Shown here: positions 1 through 8,429 of the stretch, piece after piece
Layout: every line of letters begins with the position of its first letter
Numbering within the stretch: the stretch's first letter is position 1
Assembly: GCF_002967075.1 (NCBI RefSeq)
Contig: NZ_PUGE01000001.1
Coordinates: 62,001-126,000 of the forward strand
DNA from: Corynebacterium sp. J010B-136
GTDB lineage: Bacteria; Actinomycetota; Actinomycetes; Mycobacteriales; Mycobacteriaceae
Length of the DNA: 64,000 nucleotides
Direction: 5' to 3'
Notes under the pieces: model-generated
Seen by the model: the letters and a program-made list of their open reading frames with translations, nothing else
What the model was told of the DNA's origin: nothing
Databases searched by the model: none
Position numbers and translations under genes: made by a program

Positions 1-135
1 GCATTTATCTTCCCTCCCTGAGATTTCAGGCGCACGTTGTTATTTAATTTCAGGCTAGCTCAGATCGCAGTAGGTCTTATGCTTTTCTCAGGGACTTCCC
101 ACAGGCAGCGGCACACGACGGTAGGATTGGCGGAT

Positions 136-2151
136 ATGAACAAGCGAGTGCGTATTGGCCATCTCCTGTGTACCGGTTTATTTGCCACTGCCCTAGGCTG
201 CGGGGTTGCTGCCCCGGCTTTTGCGGCAAGTGTTGATGTTATAGCGCAGGCACCGACTGTAATTACTGATCGCGTCACTGATACTGCGGGTGTGCTCAGC
301 GCTGCTGAAGAGCAGGAGCTGACAGACAAGATTACGCAGCTGCAGCAGGAACAGCAGTTGATGGTGCATATTGTCTTTAGCAATGACTTAGGCGATATGG
401 ATGCAGAAAGCTACGCGGGCGCGCTTGTCGATGAAAAAGGCCCGAACTCCGCTGCCTATGTCGTGAACTTAGAAACCCGGAAGATGGGTGTACAAACTGG
501 CGATCAGTGGCCGCAGGGCAAATTAGACGAGATGTATGAAGCGGCCTATGGGCCCCTAGCTACCGATGACTGGGCAGGCTCCGCGAATGCGCTGATGGAT
601 GCGGCACTAGGCACCGGTGGGGCCGGCGGCAATGGTGGCGCATGGTTAGCCGGCGCCGGTGGTGTCGCCGTGGTGGCCGGTGGCGGTATCTGGGCTTATA
701 CGCGTAAGCGGACCAAGAAGGAATCGGCAGCGGTCTTAGAAGATGCCCGTGAGATTGCACCGACGGATATTCGCCGGTTGAATTCTTTGGATTTGGAGAC
801 CTTGGACGCGTTGGCGCATGAGGAATTGGTCAGCACCGATGAATCGATTCGCCGTGGCAAGGAAGAATTAGACATCGCAACCGCTGAGTTTGGCCCTGAG
901 CGCACCAGGTCATTTACGCGCGCGATGAACCACTCCACCACCACGTTGCAAAAGGCGTTTGGTATTCGCCAGCGCCTGGATGACTCGATTCCAGAGACCC
1001 CGGAGCAGCGCCGGGAGATGCTGGTGGAGATTATCTCTTCTTGTGGCCAGGCCGATGATGCGCTTGATGCCCAGGCGGCAGAGTTCGCGGAGATGCGCAA
1101 CCTGCTTATTAATGCTGATTCCAAGTTGGATGAGCTGACCCAGCGCACGATTGATGTCCGCGCGCGTTTGCCCAAGGCCGAGCAGACCTTGGAAGGTCTG
1201 CAAGCTGAATTTAACGAAGAGATGCTGCAGTCGATTGATGACAATACGCAGATGGCCGCAGCCGCGTTGGATGAGGCGGAGAAGTCTTTGGAATCCGCGC
1301 GTGAGATTGCGGCGCGTCCGGCCGGTGAGCAAGGTGCGGTGGTTGGCTTTATCCGCGATGCTGAGCACGCGATTGAGGTCTCTGACCGCAACCTGCAGGG
1401 CGTCGAGAATGCCCGCAGCAATATCTCCCAGGCGCAGGCGACGTTGCCGGCGCTGATTGAAGAGGTCGAAGGCGAAATCGCTGAGGCCGGACAGATTAAG
1501 GCGCAGGGTCGCTCCCAGGGCACCGAAGCTAACTGGCAGGACCTCGATGCCGTGGTTGCCCGCGCGCAGCAGGCCGTGGATACTGCCAAGCAGGAAGGTT
1601 CCACTGACCCGCTGGGCCAGCACACGGCGTTGATTACCATTGATACGGAGCTGGATGAGCAGCTGGATACCGTGCGTGAGATAACCTCCACGCACGCGCG
1701 CCAGCTAGAGCAATTTGCCAAGCAGATTCAGGCAGCCGCGACACAGGTTCAGGCCGCAGAAGATGTCATTTCCTCGCGCGGGCGGATTGTGGGTTCCGGT
1801 GCACGCACCGCGCTTGCCGATGCCAAACATCTCCACGCCCAAGCCCTCCACTCCCGCGACCGCGATATTCGCCAAGCCATTGACTACGCGCGTCAATCGA
1901 CGAATGCTGCGAAGATTGCGGCGGACCGGGCACGTGATGATTACAACAACCACCGCCGTGCCCAGCAGCGCCAGCAGGCCGGAAATATGGCCGGCAATAT
2001 CATCACCGGCATGGTCATTGGCCAAGTCCTCGGCGGCGGCCGCGGTGGCGGCGGCGGATTTGGTGGCGGTTTCGGAGGAGGCTTCGGTGGCGGAGGCGGA
2101 GGTTTTTCCGGTGGCGGTGGCGGCGGAGGTTTCCGCGGCGGCTCCTTCTAA
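136..2151 (+). CDS. Secreted/membrane TPM-domain protein with long coiled coil and Gly-rich tail
   Basis: I place the start at the ATG at 136 because it opens a clear signal peptide (MNKRVRIG, then a hydrophobic run ending APAFA near residue 30). The upstream in-frame codons look non-coding. The 671-residue product has an extracytoplasmic TPM domain at about 45-160, beginning with the typical ITDRVTDTAGVLS segment. A transmembrane helix follows at about 170-190 (GGVAVVAGGGIWAY) with a basic stop-transfer KRTKK. Then comes a long Glu/Ala/Gln-rich helical region (about 200-610, probably coiled coil) and a tail almost entirely of Gly with Phe, Arg and Ser. TPM domains occur in envelope proteins, some tied to photosystem II repair or acid phosphatase activity; the role here is unknown. 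The gene lies upstream of glyS in corynebacteria, so I regard it as core. Confidence 0.85.
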   Translation: MNKRVRIGHLLCTGLFATALGCGVAAPAFAASVDVIAQAPTVITDRVTDTAGVLSAAEEQELTDKITQLQQEQQLMVHIVFSNDLGDMDAESYAGALVDEKGPNSAAYVVNLETRKMGVQTGDQWPQGKLDEMYEAAYGPLATDDWAGSANALMDAALGTGGAGGNGGAWLAGAGGVAVVAGGGIWAYTRKRTKKESAAVLEDAREIAPTDIRRLNSLDLETLDALAHEELVSTDESIRRGKEELDIATAEFGPERTRSFTRAMNHSTTTLQKAFGIRQRLDDSIPETPEQRREMLVEIISSCGQADDALDAQAAEFAEMRNLLINADSKLDELTQRTIDVRARLPKAEQTLEGLQAEFNEEMLQSIDDNTQMAAAALDEAEKSLESAREIAARPAGEQGAVVGFIRDAEHAIEVSDRNLQGVENARSNISQAQATLPALIEEVEGEIAEAGQIKAQGRSQGTEANWQDLDAVVARAQQAVDTAKQEGSTDPLGQHTALITIDTELDEQLDTVREITSTHARQLEQFAKQIQAAATQVQAAEDVISSRGRIVGSGARTALADAKHLHAQALHSRDRDIRQAIDYARQSTNAAKIAADRARDDYNNHRRAQQRQQAGNMAGNIITGMVIGQVLGGGRGGGGGFGGGFGGGFGGGGGGFSGGGGGGGFRGGSF

Positions 2152-2163
2152 ATCCCACTAGCG

Positions 2164-2203
2164 CCCCACAGCTTCTTTGCCTTATCTGGCAGAAGCTGTG
2201 GGG
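2164..2203 (+). terminator. Hairpin after the TPM gene
   Basis: A perfect 13-bp stem (CCCCACAGCTTCT at 2164-2176 pairs with 2191-2203) lies 13 bases past the TPM stop codon. The loop is 14 nt. Only a weak T-rich tail follows, so termination is inferred from position and stem strength. Confidence 0.6.
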
Positions 2204-2447
2204 TCATTTGGCTTCTTCAGGTAACTTCACGACAACGCCATTTGCTCGTTGTAAGCCAGTAAACGCAAAGACCTGACGCGATATAGGCCTGAGCGACCGT
2301 CTCTTCGATCCACATAGTCAAAAGAGTATTAAACGGCTACGTGGAAGTGATGATTCTCAGATGGTCCTTGTTCATTCACCGCTGCATATCTAGGCACGAC
2401 GATGAGGCTGAAAGCTGTGACTAGCAAACCCATGTCCTAGGAAATTC

Positions 2448-4361
2448 CTAGCTACGCGAGACATCAAACCCGAGTTCTCTTAGTTTAGCTTCGGAGGCAT
2501 CAATGTTCTCTAGGAGGCTGGTGGGGATGATAACGTTAAGCTCCGATTTTGCTCTTGAGCAACCGACGTAAAAGAGCCTGTATGCGGAAAGTAAGCCTTC
2601 TATTCGTGTTAGATTGAATAGCTTCTTGGCCGAAGTGATCCCAGGACGTTCAAGGTATTTGTTGTATGCCTCTGAATAGAGTTCAATAAACAGTGGGGAG
2701 TCTGCGAACTCCCGCTTCACTCTCTCGGCTTCAGCGGTGGTGACCGCCTTGATCGGTTGAAATCCGGCAGCCTTTAGATTTGAGATGTCTTGCCCAATAT
2801 TTTCTCTCGCCTTCTGGAACGCATCAGATAGGCGGGCCCGAAGATCCTCAAGAGTCTGAAGGCTGAAATCATACTCAGGCCAGAGGTTGAACAGGGTTTT
2901 CATGTGCACCGCAGGAGACGTGTTGCTGTGCTCCGCAGTAAAGATGACCTTCTCGTGGCTTTCTCCTTTAACTCCGTGTTGCGTGGAGCGTTCAGGGTCT
3001 TGATTAAAGGCGAAAGCATTCCCAACCTGCTCAAAGGGGATATCAAGGACTGTTACATAGTCATCTACCAAGAAGTAGTCTGATACATTAGGCGCCTTTT
3101 CGAATTTCATGGATCCAAGATGCGTGATAACTTGCCTGATCGTAGTATTTTCAGAATCCATTAGTGTGAATAAAGATTCCAATTCTCGAGAGAGAACAGC
3201 CTTGTCAGAATGAGAATGCAGTGTAACCATTCCAAACTCCTTAGGATACCTGCGCAGCGTAGAAATTACACTCCCTATGCGGCCAGCTTCGTAGGCTGCC
3301 TTCAATTCTAGGAGACCATACAAAAGCCTAATAACGGGATTTTGAACTTTCTCCCATTCAACCTCTGCCAGAACCGAAACTGCTGAATGCCGCGAGTTAA
3401 ACCCGTGCTCCGGCATTGCCTGCAGCGACCTCAGTAGCTCAAGTGCCCCGATGGATTCGTAGATCGTTGCATTGGCTATGTTGAGGATGAGCGTACTGTC
3501 GTCTTGGAGTTGTTCTTCTAACTCTCTAAACTTATCTGCGATGAATACCTTCGGGGTTGTTCCGGAGACTTCACTATGAGCTACCTGATTCAGGCTTTCG
3601 TCGTTGTAAATCCGGTTTAGTAGCGAGACTATCTCGGGAGTCGAGCGAAAGTTCGTAACTTCCCTTTGCTCTGGTTCAAATTGTTGAATAAGAGATTGAA
3701 ATCGAGCTGGATCAGACTTGTAAATCTGCTGCATCCGGTCACCGTACAGGTGAAGAGCGAACCCCGACTGCTTGGCTGCTTCAAGGAAGAATTCGAGCAC
3801 GTTCACGTCCGTGTCCTGGTACTCATCAATTATAATTTGTTGATATTTGGTATTGACCCGCCTATAGATGAGTGGATATCTTTTTGCGCATTTAGCAATG
3901 AAGGACAAGAGGTCTTCGTGAGATAGACCTCCTCGATAGAGCGTGTTGAAAGCCCTTTCGTTGTAATAAAGGGACGAAATAGAATCTAAAATCGCCTGAA
4001 GACTCAGTGGTTCTCCGAATTCCGCCCGGTACCTTGAGTTACTTTCCTCCACGTTCTTATTGTTCTCCGAGTTTTCGATTCTTGTCTTAATTCTCTCACC
4101 GTAGAATTCAATGTAGAGCGCAACGATTTCCGGAGCAGCAAAGAGAGATTTTGAAAAATCATTCATAAAAGAGTGAATGGTTGAAACCTCGACATTTGGA
4201 GAGGAGATACCCGCTGTTAGCTCGTCTGCCGCACGGTTGGTAAACGTCACGCAGAGTAACTTGTCCAGTGGGTGCTCGATTGCCCAGGCATTGACCCGTT
4301 TTTTAATTTCCGTACTTTTACCGCTCCCTGCCGGGGCGTTGACAATCTTGAGGTCTGTCAT
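2448..4361 (-). CDS. gajB: UvrD-like superfamily 1 helicase of a Gabija-type defence operon (GajB-like)
   Basis: The 637-residue protein has the SF1A helicase motifs in order: Walker A NAPAGSGKST near residue 8, motif Ia LCVTFTNRAADEL, motif II QIIIDEYQDTD, motif III GDRMQQIY, motif IV VTNFRSTPEI, motif V HGVKGESHEKVIF and motif VI FYVGCSRAKSEL. I choose the ATG at 4361 over the one at 4373 because it overlaps the stop of the upstream nuclease gene in an ATGA, the usual sign of translational coupling. Helicases of this type beside class 2 OLD nucleases define Gabija, in which GajA and GajB form one anti-phage complex. The protein is longer than the GajB examples I know (about 500 residues), so it may be a divergent branch. 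Its base composition is visibly AT-richer than the flanking genes, which suggests transfer. Confidence 0.85.
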   Translation of the reverse strand: MTDLKIVNAPAGSGKSTEIKKRVNAWAIEHPLDKLLCVTFTNRAADELTAGISSPNVEVSTIHSFMNDFSKSLFAAPEIVALYIEFYGERIKTRIENSENNKNVEESNSRYRAEFGEPLSLQAILDSISSLYYNERAFNTLYRGGLSHEDLLSFIAKCAKRYPLIYRRVNTKYQQIIIDEYQDTDVNVLEFFLEAAKQSGFALHLYGDRMQQIYKSDPARFQSLIQQFEPEQREVTNFRSTPEIVSLLNRIYNDESLNQVAHSEVSGTTPKVFIADKFRELEEQLQDDSTLILNIANATIYESIGALELLRSLQAMPEHGFNSRHSAVSVLAEVEWEKVQNPVIRLLYGLLELKAAYEAGRIGSVISTLRRYPKEFGMVTLHSHSDKAVLSRELESLFTLMDSENTTIRQVITHLGSMKFEKAPNVSDYFLVDDYVTVLDIPFEQVGNAFAFNQDPERSTQHGVKGESHEKVIFTAEHSNTSPAVHMKTLFNLWPEYDFSLQTLEDLRARLSDAFQKARENIGQDISNLKAAGFQPIKAVTTAEAERVKREFADSPLFIELYSEAYNKYLERPGITSAKKLFNLTRIEGLLSAYRLFYVGCSRAKSELNVIIPTSLLENIDASEAKLRELGFDVSRS

Positions 4362-6457
4362 GAGTTCAACCATTTCAATACAGAAAGAATATACGGCGGC
4401 ACTTTATCTTTGAAATCAGGAGATATAAGCAGCGAGTACATAAAGTCCGTTTTATTATTAGCCGTGGAAGCTACTACCTCACGGATGGACGACGATGCAT
4501 CCTTGGGTATCGAAATCTTCAGCCCAAGTTTTTCACGCAATTCATTCCACTCCTCGGAATTTTTCTCCTCCCACCTGAATGAAGAGGTTATGGTTGCAAG
4601 AATTGCTTCCTCAAGCGTCCGCCCATAGCCATCTGCTTCAGATTGAAAGGCTACTGCGGCTGAATAGTCTCCTTTTGTCGTAGCAACACCCTCTTTCTTG
4701 GAGATTAGGTCAACGAGTTGTTTGACCGTGGGAGCCACCTTCTTCCGTGGGTCTTCATTTTTCGGCTCTCCAAAGAAGTCGATTAACGTCGCATTCGAAG
4801 TTTCCAAGGCAACTAGGTCTTCTAGACTTTTTGGCTTAGCGTCTTTCGTGTAGTCGATGTCTGTAATTATCGCTGTTTTAAGATGCAGAGTATCGACAAT
4901 GAGCGGCTTATAAATGTGGGCATACGCGCCACCTACTTGGACATAAGAGATGTACTGAGTCCTCAGGCCGGAAAGATCCTCATGCTCTTTGATTAGTGCC
5001 TGTATGTACATTCGTTCAGTGTCCCCCTCGTACATAATCACCTTGTCTGCAAACAGGATGTCGGAGAAGTTGATTGAGTAGAGCAGGTTAAACAGACGCT
5101 GTGTTTCAGTCGTCTTGCCTTTGACCTCGAGTTCATGAAACTCTCGGAGGTCGACAACTCTGCATCTACCTCCTTCTATCTTCAGCACTCTCAGCTGTTC
5201 TATCGCGCTAGAGCGAACGATTTCATTTGAATGGGTCGTCACTACCCCCTGAAGCCCACCGGCATTCCTAACCTGCGCAAATAAATGGTTGATGAATGCA
5301 TTCTGCATCTGCGGATGCATGTGAGATTCAGGCTCTTCAATCACCAAAAGATTAACCAGCAGTTGGTTCTCAGGTGTTCTAGCGGAGCGTATGAACGACT
5401 CTGCTTCAAGGTGAAGAAAGATAAGGTTGCTGTAGCCGAGCCCTTGCGAAGCTTCTCCTAGGGGTATGCCTTCGCCTACGTATCTGGTCTGCATCGACTG
5501 AGATATCAGCTGTACTGCTTGTTCTTCGGTCAGGTCGAAATCAACTAAGAGATCACTTTGAGCAGTACCATTGGTTTTCGAGATTGACTCGACTACATCA
5601 TTAAGACTTTTAATCGCTTCTTCTGCAGTGATCTTTCGGATCTCGGTGGAGTCGATCGCCTCAATTATGAGGTCTGGGAATTCTGCAAATTCAGTCGCCC
5701 ATTTTTCATCTTCTTGGGCAACATCAATGAGCCTGCGATTCAGGGATTTTGTTTTGTCATCTTTAGTGTCGTCAAGCGTTCGTGCTGCTTTGATGGATCG
5801 GAAGTTAAAGAGCTGAGCAAATTTCTGAGGTGAATCAATTTGTATTAGATTAGAGAATTCTGCATCTGCAAAAAATACATCCGTGTCAGCGCACTCAGTA
5901 GTTGCATGATCTATTAGTGATTGGAGTTTGCGGAAACCTAACGACTTAAATTGGACGCTTGGGAGATCCGTCCAGTTATTATCATCAATCGCCTTCTTTA
6001 ACGCTGGGTAAAGTTCTTGATAGACCGCTACGTACTTCTCAGGCCTTTGATGAAAGCGGTACCGAAAATAGAAGGCACTCTTGTCACTATCGAGATCCAT
6101 CAAGTAGCTGGCAAACTCACGAATATCGTCGTTCGACGGGTCATATCTCACCACGAACCTAACTTCTATCGAAGGGAGCTTGGGTGCGGTGTCTTCATCC
6201 TCTAGAAAAGAAAAATAGGCATCCTCGCCCGCAAGTGCTGCTTCGATAATCTCTCGCGACCATTCCATGCGCGCCTCAGTACTTAAGTCATCAGCTCGAA
6301 AGCGACCTTCTCCTCCGATGACAATTCTGAGTAGGTCAATCAATGAAGTCTTGCCGCTATTGTTTGCGCCTGCCAGCACTGTGGAGAGCTCTTCAAGCCT
6401 GATGGTCTGTGAGTGGAAGCGACGATAACCGTCGATATAGATTGAATCAATTTTCAT
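4358..6457 (-). CDS. gajA: OLD-family ATPase/TOPRIM endonuclease of a Gabija-type operon (GajA-like)
   Basis: Counting from the ATG at 6457 (699 residues), the ABC-type ATPase has Walker A GANNSGKT at 30-37. It has a signature-like ASQGLGYSNL near 336-345, Walker B LLVIEEP at 370-376 and a switch His in VTTHSNE (His409). A C-terminal TOPRIM domain follows, with the acidic residue in MYEGDTER (Glu477) and a DID pair (Asp533, Asp535). This is the class 2 OLD architecture. An in-frame GTG at 6502 would add 15 residues; neither start has a clear ribosome site, but the family normally begins MKI-, as here at 6457. In Gabija the ATPase senses nucleotide depletion and the TOPRIM domain nicks DNA. 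The helicase gene follows with a 4-nt overlap. Confidence 0.87.
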   Translation of the reverse strand: MKIDSIYIDGYRRFHSQTIRLEELSTVLAGANNSGKTSLIDLLRIVIGGEGRFRADDLSTEARMEWSREIIEAALAGEDAYFSFLEDEDTAPKLPSIEVRFVVRYDPSNDDIREFASYLMDLDSDKSAFYFRYRFHQRPEKYVAVYQELYPALKKAIDDNNWTDLPSVQFKSLGFRKLQSLIDHATTECADTDVFFADAEFSNLIQIDSPQKFAQLFNFRSIKAARTLDDTKDDKTKSLNRRLIDVAQEDEKWATEFAEFPDLIIEAIDSTEIRKITAEEAIKSLNDVVESISKTNGTAQSDLLVDFDLTEEQAVQLISQSMQTRYVGEGIPLGEASQGLGYSNLIFLHLEAESFIRSARTPENQLLVNLLVIEEPESHMHPQMQNAFINHLFAQVRNAGGLQGVVTTHSNEIVRSSAIEQLRVLKIEGGRCRVVDLREFHELEVKGKTTETQRLFNLLYSINFSDILFADKVIMYEGDTERMYIQALIKEHEDLSGLRTQYISYVQVGGAYAHIYKPLIVDTLHLKTAIITDIDYTKDAKPKSLEDLVALETSNATLIDFFGEPKNEDPRKKVAPTVKQLVDLISKKEGVATTKGDYSAAVAFQSEADGYGRTLEEAILATITSSFRWEEKNSEEWNELREKLGLKISIPKDASSSIREVVASTANNKTDFMYSLLISPDFKDKVPPYILSVLKWLNS

Positions 6458-6860
6458 TTGTATAAATCTGCTGTAGACCCGATCAATTCCAAGTTCTTGC
6501 ACAGTTTCATTGAAGCCCGAAAAAGCTTCATTGACTTGCGCCGAGTTGATGGAGAGCTTACTCTTCTGGCTCGATTTTAATTATGACAAGCATCTGAGAC
6601 ACGTCAACTGCTACTATCAGCACCATACCACCGATTTCTCTTGTAACTCTTCAATGTTGTCATTAGGAAGATAATTGACACTTCCTCCTGACTGCCAAAT
6701 GCCCCCAGCTTCGACTACTCGAAGGACCTATCCGAGAACTTGTCCACCTAGGCCGCCGCCTGCACAAACCTTGTTGAAATCCTGGCGCATTTTTATGTTT
6801 GGCCTCCTAGGACTAGGTAGACGCAATCAGCGGATGCCTCAATCACCTACACGGAATTAA
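6458..6860. other. Intergenic leader between the Gabija-type operon and the MFS remnant
   Basis: About 400 bases with no supported gene. It holds the putative operon promoter (6580-6607) and an imperfect 10-bp inverted repeat (6507-6516 with 6525-6534, one mismatch) in the predicted transcript leader. A short 61-codon reading frame at 6675-6860 has Pro/Thr/Arg-rich composition and no recognisable features; I do not call it a gene. The stretch also contains the junction between the imported block and resident DNA. Confidence 0.5.
6580..6607 (-). promoter_or_regulatory. Putative promoter of the gajA-gajB operon
   Basis: Read on the minus strand, TTGACG (6607-6602) and CATAAT (6585-6580) are separated by 16 bp, close to the vegetative sigma-factor consensus. 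Transcription would begin near 6573, giving an untranslated leader of about 115 nt to the ATG at 6457. This is inferred from sequence match only. Confidence 0.45.
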
Positions 6861-7286
6861 GATTTCGCAATCGCACCCACGACACCCTGCGCTGTTTCCT
6901 CCACTCTGGACACATCGCACTCAAAAGCAAAGCACCCTAGTCCCGGAAGAGTCATTTTACTAGCTTCCGGACTGATCGCCGCATGGGCACCCAGTGACAA
7001 TGTCCGAGGACTTATCCTCGCGCTAGTGCTACTTGGTATGGGCTGGAACCTTGGGATCATCTCCGGCACCACGCTGGTCGTGCAAGGAACTGAGCCTGAA
7101 ACACGCGCTGCCAAGCAAGGCAGCATCGATGTGTGGATTAACATCTTCGGCGCCGGTGCTGGTGTGTTCTCCGGGCTGTTGATGAGCGCTGCCGGGTTCG
7201 GCATGCTCTCTATCGCCGGCGGCATCCTCGCACTGATTATCGTCCCCGCGCTAGCGCTTGCCCCGAAAGCACACGTGCCTGCTTAA
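6861..7286 (+). pseudogene. C-terminal remnant of an MFS transporter
   Basis: From about 6913 this frame encodes the end of a major facilitator carrier. There are hydrophobic helices around LLASGLIAAW, LILALVLLGMGWNLGIISG and a final GMLSIAGGILALIIVPAL, split by the loop GTEPETRAAKQGSIDVW. A stop codon at 6858-6860 closes the frame upstream. The 10 to 11 helices expected before this are missing, so only about a quarter of the gene survives. The first internal start is a GTG at 7026, giving at most 86 residues. The break lies immediately beside the imported Gabija-type block, so truncation during insertion or deletion is the simplest reading. Confidence 0.7.
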
Positions 7287-7774
7287 ATCATCATCTGCTT
7301 TTGCACGCCTGGACCGTCAATGAGCATGCAGCCATAAGATAAGAATACGGCGTCGAAGAAAGGGATTTCCTCGGCGCCTTCGGCGGCCGAAGTCACCGTG
7401 AGCGAACCATCACCACGCGGACGGGTACGCAGCACCGAGCCACGGTCATTGGAAATCACGCGCTCGCGGCGAAACGGGTTTACCCGCTGTAGTTTATAGC
7501 GCTCATGGTCACAATCCGCGTTGAGCACGTTGACCGTAAACGACAACTGTCCCATCGTGTATAGGTTGCCCTTTGATGAGGTAGCCCGCAGGCGAAAGCG
7601 CGGTGCACCGATATTGTGCTCGATGAGCAGATTCTGGTGCCCCACCGAGATCACATCAGCGCGCACGCGCGCTAAAACCTGATCGCCTGAATCTGTTAAG
7701 ACATTGTCTTTCCACCGCCAGACCTCACCGCTGAGATCAATCTGGGTGTTAAAAATCCCTGCTCTATTAGCCAC
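7283..7774 (-). CDS. Conserved unknown protein, possibly LURP/scramblase-like fold
   Basis: A 163-residue soluble protein starting with GTG, 11 bases after the stop of the upstream gene, so the two are probably co-transcribed. It is rich in predicted beta strands and short turns (for example VLARVRADVISV, RFRLRATSSKGNLYTMGQ) and lacks a signal peptide. The alternating strand pattern with a hydrophobic C-terminal stretch (FFDAVFLSYGCMLI) recalls the 12-strand barrel of LURP-one/scramblase-like proteins. That is an inference from pattern, not a motif match. Its 3' end overlaps the end of the truncated MFS gene on the other strand by 4 bases. Confidence 0.6.
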   Translation of the reverse strand: MANRAGIFNTQIDLSGEVWRWKDNVLTDSGDQVLARVRADVISVGHQNLLIEHNIGAPRFRLRATSSKGNLYTMGQLSFTVNVLNADCDHERYKLQRVNPFRRERVISNDRGSVLRTRPRGDGSLTVTSAAEGAEEIPFFDAVFLSYGCMLIDGPGVQKQMMI

Positions 7775-7785
7775 AATTGCATAGC

Positions 7786-8298
7786 TTAAAGCAGGAATGC
7801 CACCACCGCGACCGCAGAGGCAAGAAGCAAGGTAGCAATCATCGCAACCGAGGACTTCTTCAAGCGATTTTCCAAGATTAAACGCGCGAACCAGGACAAA
7901 GCCGCGATTTCTTCCGTCGACAACTCAATCTTGTCATCGTGCATAAATTCCAGATTGACCTTGCGCACGCCGTTATTGCGGCCCGAAAATTGCGCGACGA
8001 AGTTCTCATTCACGTCATCGATGATCCAGTCATTGGAATTCTCATTGACGATAGTAAAGGTACGCCCGTCTAAAGAAACGTCCAGTTTCTTGTCTTTGTT
8101 TAAATCACCAGAGATGCGAAAGACGCGGTCATCTGAGGTCGTGGCAGAAGCCCCCAACTTCTCATCCACGCTCAAGCGCCAGAAATCACCGTTGATATCC
8201 GCGGAGCCAGCTGAAAATGTACCGAGCGTTTCTGGACCCTCTTCTACTAATAGTTTCGGGTTGTCACGGTCACTTCTATCCCAACTGGTGTATTTCAT
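7786..8298 (-). CDS. Unknown C-tail-anchored membrane protein
   Basis: A 170-residue protein with a charged beta-rich body and one C-terminal helix (SVAMIATLLLASAVAVVAFLL) that would anchor it with the N-terminus in the cytoplasm. I start it at the ATG at 8298 (MKYTSWDRS). A longer reading from 8325 would run through a strong hairpin at 8311-8348 that looks like a transcription signal. The strand pattern resembles that of the downstream protein (7283-7774), and the two may be distant relatives or partners. No family is recognised. Confidence 0.65.
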   Translation of the reverse strand: MKYTSWDRSDRDNPKLLVEEGPETLGTFSAGSADINGDFWRLSVDEKLGASATTSDDRVFRISGDLNKDKKLDVSLDGRTFTIVNENSNDWIIDDVNENFVAQFSGRNNGVRKVNLEFMHDDKIELSTEEIAALSWFARLILENRLKKSSVAMIATLLLASAVAVVAFLL

Positions 8299-8310
8299 GC
8301 TTACAGAGTC

Positions 8311-8348
8311 TAATGCGGTGACCACCCTTTCGGGTAGTCACCGCATTA
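8311..8348 (-). terminator. Strong hairpin between glyS and the downstream unknown gene
   Basis: TAATGCGGTGAC (8311-8322) pairs perfectly with GTCACCGCATTA (8337-8348), with further CC/GG pairing inside. It lies downstream of glyS on the minus strand, about 70 bases beyond its stop. It could end glyS transcription or act as a leader structure for the next gene, whose ATG is 13 bases away. Confidence 0.5.
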
Positions 8349-8395
8349 AAAGTGCTCAAAGTTGAGCTAAGTCATAGCCTTTTCCAAGCCTATTT

Positions 8396-8429
8396 CGGGT
8401 TGTTTAAGCCCTACGGCTTTAACAACCCG
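8396..8429 (-). terminator. glyS: Hairpin spanning the glyS stop codon
   Basis: A 15-bp stem with one mismatch (8396-8410 with 8415-8429) and a 4-nt loop includes the glyS TAA (8421-8419) in its first arm. No long U tract follows. It may help to end transcription or protect the 3' end, together with the hairpin at 8311-8348. Confidence 0.5.

Noticed and set aside
696..1721. Long antisense reading frames opposite the TPM gene (341 and 261 codons)
   Set aside because: They are mirror frames of a coiled-coil gene with strong codon bias and have Ser/Arg-rich, unstructured products.
6675..6860. Short plus-strand reading frame of 61 codons upstream of the MFS remnant
   Set aside because: Composition is Pro/Thr/Arg-rich, there is no ribosome site, and the frame spans the probable junction of imported and resident DNA.
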